Shown: positions 53,639 to 62,264 of the stretch, in pieces
Layout of the letters: every line of letters starts with the position of its first letter
Numbering within the stretch: the first letter of the stretch is position 1
DNA from: an uncultured Steroidobacter sp.
Lineage (GTDB): Bacteria > Pseudomonadota > Gammaproteobacteria > Steroidobacterales > Steroidobacteraceae
Length of the DNA: 64,000 nucleotides
NCBI RefSeq assembly: GCF_937958065.1
Contig: NZ_CALFXI010000046.1
Location: 1 to 64,000 of the forward strand
Direction: 5' to 3'
Notes under the pieces: generated by a model
Databases searched by the model: none
What the model saw: only the letters and a program-made list of their open reading frames with translations
Told to the model about the DNA's origin: nothing
Position numbers and translations under genes: made by a program

Positions 53639-54418
53639 ATGCCTGCAGAGATGAAAGGCCGCATCGCGGCACTGCTGGTCGGCACGTTGCTTGCCACTTC
53701 GGTGGCAACGGCTGCGCCGAAGATCCCGCGGCTGAAGAGCGGCAAGCCGGATTTTTCCGGCATCTGGGAAACCACCAGTGCCGCCGAGTACGATCTGGAG
53801 CCGCATTCCGGCCGCGCCGACGCTCCGCCGAGCGCGGGCGTGATCGACGGCAAATACATTCCATATCTGCCCGCGGCGCTGGAACAGAAGAAGAAAAACT
53901 TCGCCGCCCGGGCCACCGAAGATCCGCGCTTGAAATGCTGGACGCTCGGTACGCCGCGCGGCATCTACTACCGCGAGCCGTTCCAGATCTTTCAGCGCGA
54001 TCGCGATCTGACACTGTTGTTCCAGTTCGGCCATTCGGTGCGCACCATTCATACGAACGGCACGTTGCACCCGGAAGTCACCGACAACGAGTTCTATCTC
54101 GGCGACTCCCGCGGCCATTGGGAAGGCGACACGCTGGTCGTGGACGTGACCGACTTCAACACGGAGACCTGGCTGGACCGCGCCGGCAACTTCCATAGCC
54201 CGAAGTTGCACGTGGTGGAGCGTTGGCGCTTCCTGGACGAGAACACGATCGAATATCGGGCCACGCTCGAAGACCCCGAAGTGTTCTCGCGTCCCTGGAC
54301 GCTGAGTGTGCAGCTGCATCGGCATCGCGAGAAAGATTTTCAGTTGATCGAAAACTACTGCTTCACGCTGGGCTACGACGAGTTCTACCCGGTGCCGCAG
54401 CAGGGCACGACCGAATGA
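53639..54418 (+). CDS. Exported protein with SRGxWEGxTLxVDVT motif, first paralog
   Basis: A product of about 259 residues with a signal peptide (MKGRIAALLVGTLLATSVAT) and a beta-rich body: GKPDFSGIWETTSAAEY, ILYYREPFQIF-like segments, LGDSRGHWEGDTLVVDVTD, and FSRPWTLSVQLHRHREKD. It is clearly related to the next gene (same motif and order). GTG 53627, ATG 53639 and ATG 53651 are possible starts. I cannot name the family; such proteins are often found beside TonB receptors. Confidence 0.72.
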   Translation: MPAEMKGRIAALLVGTLLATSVATAAPKIPRLKSGKPDFSGIWETTSAAEYDLEPHSGRADAPPSAGVIDGKYIPYLPAALEQKKKNFAARATEDPRLKCWTLGTPRGIYYREPFQIFQRDRDLTLLFQFGHSVRTIHTNGTLHPEVTDNEFYLGDSRGHWEGDTLVVDVTDFNTETWLDRAGNFHSPKLHVVERWRFLDENTIEYRATLEDPEVFSRPWTLSVQLHRHREKDFQLIENYCFTLGYDEFYPVPQQGTTE

Positions 54419-55380
54419 TGGCTAACAGCATGAACACGAGATGGTTGGTGAAGGTCGCGACGGCGGCGGCGCTGCTCGCTGGGACGCAGGCTCACGCGCA
54501 GCAGCCGCCGCCGGGCGCGGGAATTCAACGCGAGAAGACCGTGCCGGCGATCGAGTCGGGCAAGTGGACCGGCAAGCGCCTCGCGGATGGTCAGCCAGAC
54601 GTGCAGGGGCATTGGTCGAACACCATTGCGAATCACAACAACTGGACGGACCCGCAAGGCGGCGTGCCTGGAGATCCGGGCCGCAACGGGCCACCGAAGA
54701 CGCCGCGTTCCGAGCGGGCCCCGAGTCGCGTCAGCGATCCCGCGGATGGCGAAGTGCCGTTCCAGCCCTGGGCGCGCGCGGTTCAGCAGGAGTTCCTGCA
54801 GTTCTTCCACAATCCCATCAAGGAACAATACGTCGAGCCGCTCGCGCGCTGCGCGCCCGCCGGTGTGCCGAAGTCATTCACCTGGCACGGCTACGAGATC
54901 CGGCAGTTTCCGGGTTACGTGCTATTCCTGTTCAACTCCGGCACGCGGGTCATTCATCTGGATGGCAAGCCGCATCTGCCGGAGAACATCAAACTGTGGA
55001 ACGCCGATTCGCGCGGGCGCTGGGAAGGCAACACATTGATCGTGGATGTCACGAACAACAATGCGAAGGCTCGCCTGGCGCGCACCGGCGAGTTCTTCAG
55101 CGACAACGTGCACATCGAAGAGCGCTACATCTTCAATGCCGAGGGCACTCGCTACAACTACGTGGCGACGATCACGGACGCGACGGTGTTCACGCGCCCG
55201 TGGACGACGACCATTCCGGCTCGTCGTTTCACGCTCGAGGACGAGCCGGATGGCTGGCATTACGAAGTGGCGTACGCCAATCAGCCGCCCGGCAAGCCGC
55301 CGTTGGTCGAGCGCTACGAGCGGATCTGCGTAGAAAACAACGGACCGTTCGGCAACGTCGCCGTCCTCGGCGCCAGATAG
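54415..55380 (+). CDS. Exported protein with SRGxWEGxTLxVDVT motif, second paralog
   Basis: A 321-residue protein whose ATG overlaps the previous stop (ATGA). Signal peptide: MNTRWLVKVATAAALLAGTQ, ending AHAQQ. It shares with the first paralog the pattern GxWxxT, VIHLDGKPHLP, NADSRGRWEGNTLIVDVTNN and FTRPWTTTIPARR. It has an extra N-terminal part with a conserved Asn-rich segment (WSNTIANHNNWTDP). The pair may be two subunits or two generations of a duplication. Function unknown. Confidence 0.74.
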   Translation: MMANSMNTRWLVKVATAAALLAGTQAHAQQPPPGAGIQREKTVPAIESGKWTGKRLADGQPDVQGHWSNTIANHNNWTDPQGGVPGDPGRNGPPKTPRSERAPSRVSDPADGEVPFQPWARAVQQEFLQFFHNPIKEQYVEPLARCAPAGVPKSFTWHGYEIRQFPGYVLFLFNSGTRVIHLDGKPHLPENIKLWNADSRGRWEGNTLIVDVTNNNAKARLARTGEFFSDNVHIEERYIFNAEGTRYNYVATITDATVFTRPWTTTIPARRFTLEDEPDGWHYEVAYANQPPGKPPLVERYERICVENNGPFGNVAVLGAR

Positions 55381-55395
55381 GATCGGAACGATCTC

Positions 55396-55899
55396 ATGTC
55401 GACGTTATATGCATTGGCCGAACAGATCGAGGCGTCGGCGATCGGCGTGGCCATCGCCGAGTCGCGCTATGCCTATCCCATCATCGAGGGCATCCATCTC
55501 ATCGGTCTGTCGATTTCGGTGGGATTGATCTTTCTCACCGACCTGCGCCTGATGAACCTGTTCATGAGGCGCGTGCCGGTGATCGACGTGTTGCGTCATC
55601 TGCGGCCGTACGTCATCGGTGGCTTCATCGCGGTCTTCATTTCCGGCGGCCTGCTGTTCTGGTCGGCGGCGGCGCGCATGCTCGACAGTCCGGCGTTCGT
55701 CGCCAAGATGATCTTCATGGCGCTCGCGGGAGTGAATGCGCTGTACTTCGAGCTCGTGATCGCGCAGCGAGCGCCGGTGCAGGACAGCCACCCGGTCTTG
55801 CCGTCGAGCGTCGCATACGCGGGCGTGGCTTCCTTCGGGCTGTGGACGCTGGTGGTGGTGTGCGGCCGATTGATTCCCTATCTGCCGAGCTGGGGTTGA
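55396..55899 (+). CDS. Integral membrane protein, DUF6644-like, first paralog
   Basis: A 167-residue protein with four or five helices. It has YAYPIIEGIHLIGLSISVGL with a conserved His in the first helix, IFLTDLRLMNLF, ISGGLLFWSAAARMLDSPAF and MIFMALAGVNALYFELVIAQ. It resembles the DUF6644 family by my recollection. The following gene is a paralog (EGIHLIGL against QIVHVMGL). It lies 15 bp after the second exported paralog. Heme or quinone binding by the conserved His is possible but not shown. Confidence 0.72.
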   Translation: MSTLYALAEQIEASAIGVAIAESRYAYPIIEGIHLIGLSISVGLIFLTDLRLMNLFMRRVPVIDVLRHLRPYVIGGFIAVFISGGLLFWSAAARMLDSPAFVAKMIFMALAGVNALYFELVIAQRAPVQDSHPVLPSSVAYAGVASFGLWTLVVVCGRLIPYLPSWG

Positions 55900-55901
55900 G
55901 C

Positions 55902-56375
55902 ATGACGACGTTCGAGTTTCTTTCGTGGCTGCAGGACAGCGCGCTGGCACATGCCATCAGCAAGACCGATCACCTGGTCGGTGCCGGCTTGCAGATCGTT
56001 CACGTGATGGGGCTGGTGGCGTTGCTCGCGTCGCTGGTGCTGATCAGCCTGCATCTGCTGGGCCTCGCGTTCAAACATCAACCGATCACGGACATCGCCC
56101 GGGAGGCGACCCGGCTGGTGTGGCTGGGGCTGGCCCTGACGGCGCTGAGCGGCACGCTGATGTTCATCGCCACGCCGAAGCTGTATTTCTACAATCCGGC
56201 GTTCCGTCTGAAGATGATCCTGTTCTTCATCGCGGTGCTCGTGCAGCTCGCCTTGTTCCGCAAGACCGCCGCCCAGACCGCGCCGACGCCGACGTTTGCC
56301 CGGGCCAGCGTCGGCATCTCGCTCGCGGCCTGGTTCAGCGTGGCGATGGCGGGGCGGATGATCGGCTTCATCTGA
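55902..56375 (+). CDS. Integral membrane protein, DUF6644-like, second paralog
   Basis: A 157-residue protein with four or five helices; ATG 55902 lies 2 bp after the previous stop. HLVGAGLQIVHVMGLVALLA with a conserved His, TALSGTLMFIATPKLYFYNP and LKMILFFIAVLVQLALFRKT match the previous gene in order. The frame is open far upstream but that part is a shadow. It closes the receptor-DUF6152 operon and abuts the convergent histidine kinase gene. Confidence 0.74.
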   Translation: MTTFEFLSWLQDSALAHAISKTDHLVGAGLQIVHVMGLVALLASLVLISLHLLGLAFKHQPITDIAREATRLVWLGLALTALSGTLMFIATPKLYFYNPAFRLKMILFFIAVLVQLALFRKTAAQTAPTPTFARASVGISLAAWFSVAMAGRMIGFI

Positions 56376-58019
56376 TCACAGCACGGGCAGCTCGAAATAG
56401 AACGTCGAGCCCTGGCCGGTCGTGGTGCGGAACGCCAGCACGCCGCCATGATGCTGAACGATGGCGCGGCTGATGTGCAGGCCCAGGCCGGAGCCGCCTT
56501 TCGGGTTGGTCGCAGTCCAGTTCGCCTGGGCGAACTTCTCGAAAATGTTCGGCCGGAACGCTTCGGGAATGCCCTCGCCATGATCGGTGATGCTCACCCG
56601 GAGGGTCTGCGCCGAGCGCGTCACGTGCAGCTCGACGGTGCCGCCCGGCGGTGAATATTTGACCGCATTCGAGATCAGGTTCGTGAGAACCTGCATCAGG
56701 CGATCTGCGTCGGCATGCAGGAAGGCGCGCGGCAGATCGGATTTCACATCGATCTTGACCTGATGCTGATCGGCGTAGGGCCGCAATTCCGTCGCCGCCT
56801 GCGCGACCAGCTGGTTCAGATCGACGTCGGTGCGACGATACGCAAACGCGCCGGATTCGATCTTCTCGACGTCCAGAACGTCGTTGACCAGTCGATACAG
56901 GCGATCGGCGTTGCGATCGGCGAGCGCCGTCAGTGCTTGAGCCTTCGGCGGCAACTCGCCCGCGGCTCCCGCGGCGAGTATTCCCAGAGCGCCTCGCAAG
57001 GCCGTCACCGGCGTGCGCAGCTCATGACTCACCATCGTCAGAAACTCCGCTTTGCCGCGTTCGATGTTCTTGCGCTCGGTGATGTCCTGCACCTGAGCGA
57101 CGAAGTACAGCGGCCGCTGCTTGTCCCATACCAGCGAGACGCTCAAGTGCGCCCACACCGCATGACCTGCGCGGTGCAGATAGCGTTTCTCCATCTGGTA
57201 GGAGCGCAGCTCCCGAGCCAGCGTCCGGCGCGCCAGGAGCAGATCGGATTCCAGGTCTTCCGGATGGGTGATGGCCTGAAAGGTGGTGCGTGTCAGCTCC
57301 TCGGCGGAGTAGCCCAGAATCTCACAAAGCGATTGATTCACGCGCAGCCAGCCGCCTTCGGGCGAGACCAGGGCGATGCCGATCGGTGCGTTCTCGTACG
57401 CTTCCCTGAACAATACTTCGCTGCGCGTGAGCGCTTGCATCGCGCCACGCAACGCGGCGGACGTGCGACGCTCTTCCAGCAACGCCATGACCTGGCGAGA
57501 CAACGCGAGCAGGGCATCCTTTTGATCGGGCCCCAGTTGGCGCGGCTCGCGATCGATGACGCACAGAGTACCGAGGGCATGGCCGTCCGCGGATACCAGC
57601 GGTGCGCCGGCGTAGAAGCGAACGTGCGGCTCGCCGGTGACCAGAGGGTTGTCAGCGAAGCGAGCGTCCAGCCGTGCATCCGTCACAGTGAGAACTCGAT
57701 CCGGCGCGACGATCGCGTGCGCGCAGAACGCGAGGTCCCGGCGGATCTCGGTCGCATCGATCCCGAGCGTGGCTTTGAACCACTGGCGGTCTTCGCCGAT
57801 CAGTGTGATCAACGCGATGGGCGTGCGGCAGATCTGCGAGGCGAGCAGGGTGATGTCGTCGTAACGAGCCTCCCGAGCGCTGTCCATGATGTCGTAGGAC
57901 TGCAAAGCCAGCAGGCGCGCCGCTTCGTTCACCGGCAAGGGCGGCCGCATCGGGTCCGCCTCGCCAGCGACTGCAGCGGGCGCATCGAGGCCGGGCAGGG
58001 TGGGTGGTTCGGAAGACAT
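56376..58019 (-). CDS. GAF-PAS sensor histidine kinase
   Basis: A 547-residue kinase without membrane helices, so probably cytoplasmic. GAF domain at about residues 40-190 (RTPIALITLIGEDRQWFKAT, AGAPLVSADGHALGTLCVID), PAS at about 200-320 (ENAPIGIALVSPEGGWLRVN, GYSAEELT), phospho-acceptor His332 in FLTMVSHELRTPVTALRG, ATPase N box LISNAVKYSPPGGTVE, G1 DHGEGIPEAF and G2 GGSGLGLHIS. There is no response regulator next to it, so it is an orphan. GAF may sense redox or a small ligand. Confidence 0.9.
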   Translation of the reverse strand: MSSEPPTLPGLDAPAAVAGEADPMRPPLPVNEAARLLALQSYDIMDSAREARYDDITLLASQICRTPIALITLIGEDRQWFKATLGIDATEIRRDLAFCAHAIVAPDRVLTVTDARLDARFADNPLVTGEPHVRFYAGAPLVSADGHALGTLCVIDREPRQLGPDQKDALLALSRQVMALLEERRTSAALRGAMQALTRSEVLFREAYENAPIGIALVSPEGGWLRVNQSLCEILGYSAEELTRTTFQAITHPEDLESDLLLARRTLARELRSYQMEKRYLHRAGHAVWAHLSVSLVWDKQRPLYFVAQVQDITERKNIERGKAEFLTMVSHELRTPVTALRGALGILAAGAAGELPPKAQALTALADRNADRLYRLVNDVLDVEKIESGAFAYRRTDVDLNQLVAQAATELRPYADQHQVKIDVKSDLPRAFLHADADRLMQVLTNLISNAVKYSPPGGTVELHVTRSAQTLRVSITDHGEGIPEAFRPNIFEKFAQANWTATNPKGGSGLGLHISRAIVQHHGGVLAFRTTTGQGSTFYFELPVL

Positions 58020-58207
58020 ATTAGCTCTTCGGCCGCGGCCGCCGTGCCATGAGGATCCGGGTCAGCGTGCATTGCTGAACTGAGAGGCCGATCACCTCAA
58101 GTGAGGGATTGCCGAGGGGCGCGCAGTGACTGGCGTCACGCCGCCTGGGCACCCGTGGACAGGCTATATTGATGACTGTCATGGTCGTCCGGGAGCGGAG
58201 CGCCTTG

Positions 58208-59134
58208 TTGTACGGAGCCATCGAGGGCGGCGGTACCAAATTCGTATGCGCCATCGGTACGTCCTCACGAGACGTGTGGGACAGCGTGGTGCTGCCGACC
58301 GCCAGCGCGGCATCGACGCTGGCCGCGTGCGTGGAGTTTTTCAGCACGGCGGAGCAGAAGTACGGGCGTATCGCGGCATTTGGCTTCGCTTGCTTCGGGC
58401 CGATCGATCTGCGCACTCACGAGCCGACTCATGGACAAATGCTGGCGACGCCGAAGCCCGGCTGGTCCCGCGTGGATCTGCTGAAGCCTTTGCGCTCGCG
58501 CTTCAGCGTGCCCATTCTGATCGACACGGACGTGTCAGCCGCCGCGTTGGCGGAGTGGCAGCTCGGCGCGGGACGCGGCTTGGGCTCGATTGCATACGTG
58601 ACTGTCGGCACGGGTATTGGCGGCGGTGTCGCACCTCACGACTTGACGACGCGTCGGCTCATGCATCCCGAGATGGGGCATATTTTCGTGCGGCGGGATG
58701 CGCGTGAACGGGATTTTCCCGGCGTGTGCCCGTTTCATGGCGATTGTCTGGAAGGGCTCGCGAGCGGCACCGCGATCCAGGCGCGCTGGCGCTGTCAGCT
58801 CGAGGCACTGCCGCCGCACCACGAAGCATGGTCGATGATCGGCGGCTATCTCGGGCAACTCGCCGCCGCCATTGCGCTCATGGTGTCGGTGGAGCGGGTC
58901 GTGTTCGGTGGTGGAGTGATGGCCAATGGCCAGTTGCTCCCCCATATCCGCGCAGCGGCGGCGAACGCACTCCAGGGATATCTCGAACCCTTGGGGCAGC
59001 CCGGCGCGCTCGATACATATATCTGCGCTCCAGAGCTCGGCAGCGGCGCCGGGATTGCCGGCGCGTTCCTGTTGGCGGAGCGAGCGCTCGCCTCCGGCGG
59101 TCGAGGTCAGCCGCCCGGAGGCACGTCGAACTGA
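58208..59134 (+). CDS. ROK-family sugar kinase (fructokinase type)
   Basis: Phosphorylates a hexose, most likely fructose, as in the GmuE/BT1757-like group. The product has GAIEGGGTKFVCAIGT, TVGTGIGGG and the zinc motif HPEMGHIFVRR followed by CPFHGDCLEGLASG. TTG 58208 is chosen because GGAG lies 7 nt upstream and the product then begins like its relatives; ATG 58172 or 58181 are alternatives. The 3' end overlaps the convergent GST gene by 28 bp. No sugar transport gene is adjacent. Confidence 0.87.
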   Translation: MYGAIEGGGTKFVCAIGTSSRDVWDSVVLPTASAASTLAACVEFFSTAEQKYGRIAAFGFACFGPIDLRTHEPTHGQMLATPKPGWSRVDLLKPLRSRFSVPILIDTDVSAAALAEWQLGAGRGLGSIAYVTVGTGIGGGVAPHDLTTRRLMHPEMGHIFVRRDARERDFPGVCPFHGDCLEGLASGTAIQARWRCQLEALPPHHEAWSMIGGYLGQLAAAIALMVSVERVVFGGGVMANGQLLPHIRAAAANALQGYLEPLGQPGALDTYICAPELGSGAGIAGAFLLAERALASGGRGQPPGGTSN

Positions 59135-59745
59135 TACACCGTGCGCTGCGCCGAAGGGCGTGTCGCGAAGCTCTTCCTGAAAGCCTCCAGATTCGAGTAC
59201 TGCTCGACCGGCAGGGTCTTGCGAAAGTGCAGATGCTCGATCATGCAGAACAGCGACGCCTCGAACAGGCTCAACTGGCGCGCTGCCGGCAACGCATTCA
59301 GCACCTCCGCGACGTGCGCATCCAGCCACTCCAACGCGCCCGCGAATCCGAGCCGCGCCTTCTCGAAATAGAGATTGTCCCCTGGCAGCTTGGCGATCAC
59401 CGTGCCGAACACGATCTGCACCTGCGCGTTCATGCAATGCCAGACCAGTTCTTGAGCATTCCGGGAAATGTTGCCCGGCAGCTGCTCTGGCCACACCACC
59501 GCGGCAGATTTTTGCGCGTGATCGGCCAGCGCGCGGCAAATATTCTCAGTGCCGAACACCGCCTCATCGCCCACGCGCAGGACGGGCAGCTTCAACGCCG
59601 GGTTGCTCGCATAGGTCGCGGCATCCCGAGCCGTCATGTCGTAGATGGGTGCGATCTCGTACGGCACGCCGAGCTCCTCGGCGAACAGGCGAGCGATGCG
59701 TGTGAAATGCGAGCTGCGTCGCCCGACGATTTGCAATGAGGGCAT
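59107..59745 (-). CDS. Glutathione S-transferase family protein
   Basis: A 212-residue GST-like protein: thioredoxin-fold N-terminal domain (MPSLQIVGRRSSHFTRIARL, NPALKLPVLRVGDEAVFGTE with the cis-Pro and glutathione-binding pattern) and helical C-terminal domain. There are few clues to the substrate. It is convergent with the ROK kinase and divergent from the chemosensory operon. Confidence 0.85.
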   Translation of the reverse strand: MPSLQIVGRRSSHFTRIARLFAEELGVPYEIAPIYDMTARDAATYASNPALKLPVLRVGDEAVFGTENICRALADHAQKSAAVVWPEQLPGNISRNAQELVWHCMNAQVQIVFGTVIAKLPGDNLYFEKARLGFAGALEWLDAHVAEVLNALPAARQLSLFEASLFCMIEHLHFRKTLPVEQYSNLEAFRKSFATRPSAQRTVYQFDVPPGG

Positions 59746-59913
59746 GCGAGTTCCGTGATCTGTTTCAAAAACGAACGCAACCCTACGACGTTCGCGATGG
59801 AAGAATCAACTTGGCCGCGATCGGGCGAGGCGCGCACTCCGCCCCCCGTTGAAGGTGATGTCTTATAGCGCCCTGAGTGGCCCACCCGTCGGACATTCAG
59901 GGATTCTACGAGC

Positions 59914-59940
59914 TTTACCCGCGCGGTTTCCGGCCGATAC
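59914..59940 (+). promoter_or_regulatory. Sigma-28 (FliA)-like promoter of the chemosensory operon
   Basis: GCCGATAC (59933-59940) matches 7 of 8 bases of the sigma-28 -10 consensus GCCGATAA. It is spaced 11 bp from TTTACCCG (59914-59921), a weak match to TAAAGTTT. It lies about 27 bp before the STAS gene. The region 59746-59966 holds nothing else recognised. Confidence 0.45.
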
Positions 59941-59966
59941 GTAACCTGGTGCCGTAGGACTAAGTG

Positions 59967-60275
59967 ATGGACCAGGATCAGAAACTTTCGAAGCGCGAGC
60001 TGCGTGTGGATGGCGAAATGACCATCTACCGCGCGAATGAGGTTGCTCAGACCTTGTTCGCGGCGGTGCGCGCGCATGCTGGCGATGTGAGTCTCGATAT
60101 GTCGGAGGTGACCGAGTTCGACACTGCAGGCTTGCAGCTGGTACTGATGGCCCGACGCGTGGCGGAGGCGAACGGTCATCGCCTCGATGTGGTGCAGCCG
60201 AGCGAATGCGTCAGCGACGTGCTCCGGCTGTGCAATGTCGCGTTCGGCAATGACCAGGCGGAGCTCGCATCATGA
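59967..60275 (+). CDS. STAS-domain protein of a chemosensory operon
   Basis: A 102-residue single STAS domain (VDGEMTIYRANEV, VSLDMSEVTEFDTAGLQLVL) with Thr53 at the position phosphorylated in SpoIIAA-like proteins. AGGA lies 8 nt before ATG 59967. Its stop overlaps the cheA start (ATGA), so translation is coupled. STAS proteins occur beside cheA in several gammaproteobacterial chemosensory operons, but their role is not clear. Confidence 0.86.
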   Translation: MDQDQKLSKRELRVDGEMTIYRANEVAQTLFAAVRAHAGDVSLDMSEVTEFDTAGLQLVLMARRVAEANGHRLDVVQPSECVSDVLRLCNVAFGNDQAELAS

Positions 60276-62248
60276 CCGACGCAGCACTGCCTACTTTCAT
60301 CGCGGAAAGCCGCGAATTGCTGCGCGAGATGGAAGCCGCTCTGCTCGAATGCGAGCAGGGCGAGACCGGCTCGGAAGCGGTGAACTCGATCTTTCGCGCC
60401 GCTCATACCATCAAGGGCTCGTCGGGTCTGTTCGGGTTGGACGGCATCGTTGCGTTCACGCACGTGGTCGAAAGCGTGCTGGATCGGGTACGCGCCAACA
60501 CCTTACAGATGGATCGAACGCTCGCCGCGATCCTGCTCGAGTGCCGCGACCACATCGCGCACCTGGTGGATGCGGTCGCTGAGGGCAAGCCCGATGACCT
60601 GCGGCTCGCGACCAAGGGCGAAGGGTTGCTGCAGAAGTTGAGCGGTCATGCGGGCGGCCCCACCGCGGCGCATGTGAGTGCTACAGCTTCCGTTGCGGCG
60701 GCCGCAGGCCGTCCGGGCGAGCGTTGGCAGATCACCGTGCAGTTCCATACCGAGGTGCTGCGCAATGGCATGGATCCGTTGTCGTTCATCCGCTATCTGA
60801 GCACGCTCGGTGAAATCGTCGCGCTGCAGGTGTTGACCGAGCGTCTGCCCGCAGTGGAAACGTTCGATGCCGAGGCTTGCTACCTGGGCTTCGAGATCGA
60901 GCTGGTGAGCAGCGAGCCGCAAGCGCGCATCGAAGGCGCGTTCGAGTTCGTGCGCGAGGATTGCACGCTGCAGGTACGGCCGAAGACGCCGGTGGCCAAC
61001 GAAGTCGTCGTCCCGGAGAAGCGCGAGGCATCGGAAGCGAGGGAGAGCAAGGGCGGCAAGAGCAACTCGCTGCGCGTCGATGGCGACAAGCTCGACAAGC
61101 TCATCGACCTGATCGGCGAGCTGGTGACGGCGGGTGCCACGACCACGATCACGGCTCGCAAGGCGGGCCTGTCGGAATTGAATGAATCGACGCTGCGCCT
61201 GGCGCGCCTTGTCGAAGAAGTGCGCGATCAGGCGCTCAAGCTGCGCATGGTGCAGATCGGGCCGACGTTCTCGCGCTTCCAGCGCGTGGTGCGTGACGTG
61301 GCGCGCGAGATCGGAAAGGAGATCCGGCTCGAGATCGACGGCGCCGAGACCGAGCTCGACAAGACCCTGATCGAAAGCATCACCGATCCGTTGACGCACC
61401 TGGTGCGCAACGCCATCGATCACGGCATCGAAACCGCCGAGGTTCGTCGCAGCCGGGGCAAGAATGTCGAAGGAGTGGTGCGGCTCGATGCGTATCACGA
61501 CTCCGGGTCGGTGGTCATCGAAGTGGCTGACGACGGCGGCGGATTGAAGCGTGAGCGCATCATCGCCAAGGCGATCCAGCGGGGCCTGATCACCGATGCC
61601 AGCACGTTGTCCGACCGCGAAGTATTCGCGCTGATTTTCGAGCCCGGCTTCTCGACCGCCGAACAGGTCACGAACCTGTCCGGCCGCGGCGTCGGCATGG
61701 ACGTGGTCAAGCGCAACGTCAACGCGCTGCGTGGCACGGTCGAGCTGGATAGCAAGGAAGGCGAGGGCACGACAGTGCGCATCCGGCTGCCGCTGACGCT
61801 CGCCATCATCGACGGCTTCCTGGTCGGCGTGGGCGGCTCGTCCTTCGTCATTCCGTTGGAGCTGGTCGAGGAATGCGTCGAGCTCGGTGACGAGCACCGC
61901 TCGGCGGAGGGCGACCAGCGATATATCAATCTGCGCGGCGCGGTGCTGCCGTTCGTCCGCCTGCGCGAAATGTTTTCTGTCCGTTCGTCGGCCTCGCGCC
62001 GCGAAAGCATCGTCGTGATCCGCAGCGGCGGCAAGCGCATCGGCATCGTCGTCGATGAGTTGCTTGGCGAAATGCAGGCGGTGATCAAACCCTTGTCGCG
62101 GCTGTTCAGCCGCATCCGCGGTATCGGCGGCTCGACCATTCTGGGCACGGGCCAGCTGGCACTGATTCTCGATGTGCCCAGCCTGCTCGATCTGTGCCTG
62201 GACTCGCGTCAGGTCCAGCTCGCGCCCCGCCGCGCCCTGATGGACTGA
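60272..62248 (+). CDS. cheA: Chemotaxis histidine kinase CheA
   Basis: A 658-residue kinase with the classic order: P1 Hpt with His45 (FRAAHTIKGSSGLFGLDG), a linker and a middle region (about residues 130-250) differing from E. coli P2, P3 dimerisation (VDGDKLDKLIDLIGELVTAG), P4 ATPase (LVRNAIDHGIE, ADDGGGLKRERI, GRGVGMDVVKRNVNALRG) and the P5 CheW-like end (GGSSFVIPLELVEECVEL). No cheY is adjacent in the window. It is followed after 16 bp by an MCP gene. Confidence 0.95.
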   Translation: MTDAALPTFIAESRELLREMEAALLECEQGETGSEAVNSIFRAAHTIKGSSGLFGLDGIVAFTHVVESVLDRVRANTLQMDRTLAAILLECRDHIAHLVDAVAEGKPDDLRLATKGEGLLQKLSGHAGGPTAAHVSATASVAAAAGRPGERWQITVQFHTEVLRNGMDPLSFIRYLSTLGEIVALQVLTERLPAVETFDAEACYLGFEIELVSSEPQARIEGAFEFVREDCTLQVRPKTPVANEVVVPEKREASEARESKGGKSNSLRVDGDKLDKLIDLIGELVTAGATTTITARKAGLSELNESTLRLARLVEEVRDQALKLRMVQIGPTFSRFQRVVRDVAREIGKEIRLEIDGAETELDKTLIESITDPLTHLVRNAIDHGIETAEVRRSRGKNVEGVVRLDAYHDSGSVVIEVADDGGGLKRERIIAKAIQRGLITDASTLSDREVFALIFEPGFSTAEQVTNLSGRGVGMDVVKRNVNALRGTVELDSKEGEGTTVRIRLPLTLAIIDGFLVGVGGSSFVIPLELVEECVELGDEHRSAEGDQRYINLRGAVLPFVRLREMFSVRSSASRRESIVVIRSGGKRIGIVVDELLGEMQAVIKPLSRLFSRIRGIGGSTILGTGQLALILDVPSLLDLCLDSRQVQLAPRRALMD

Positions 62249-62264
62249 TCCTTCCGGAGGTTTC

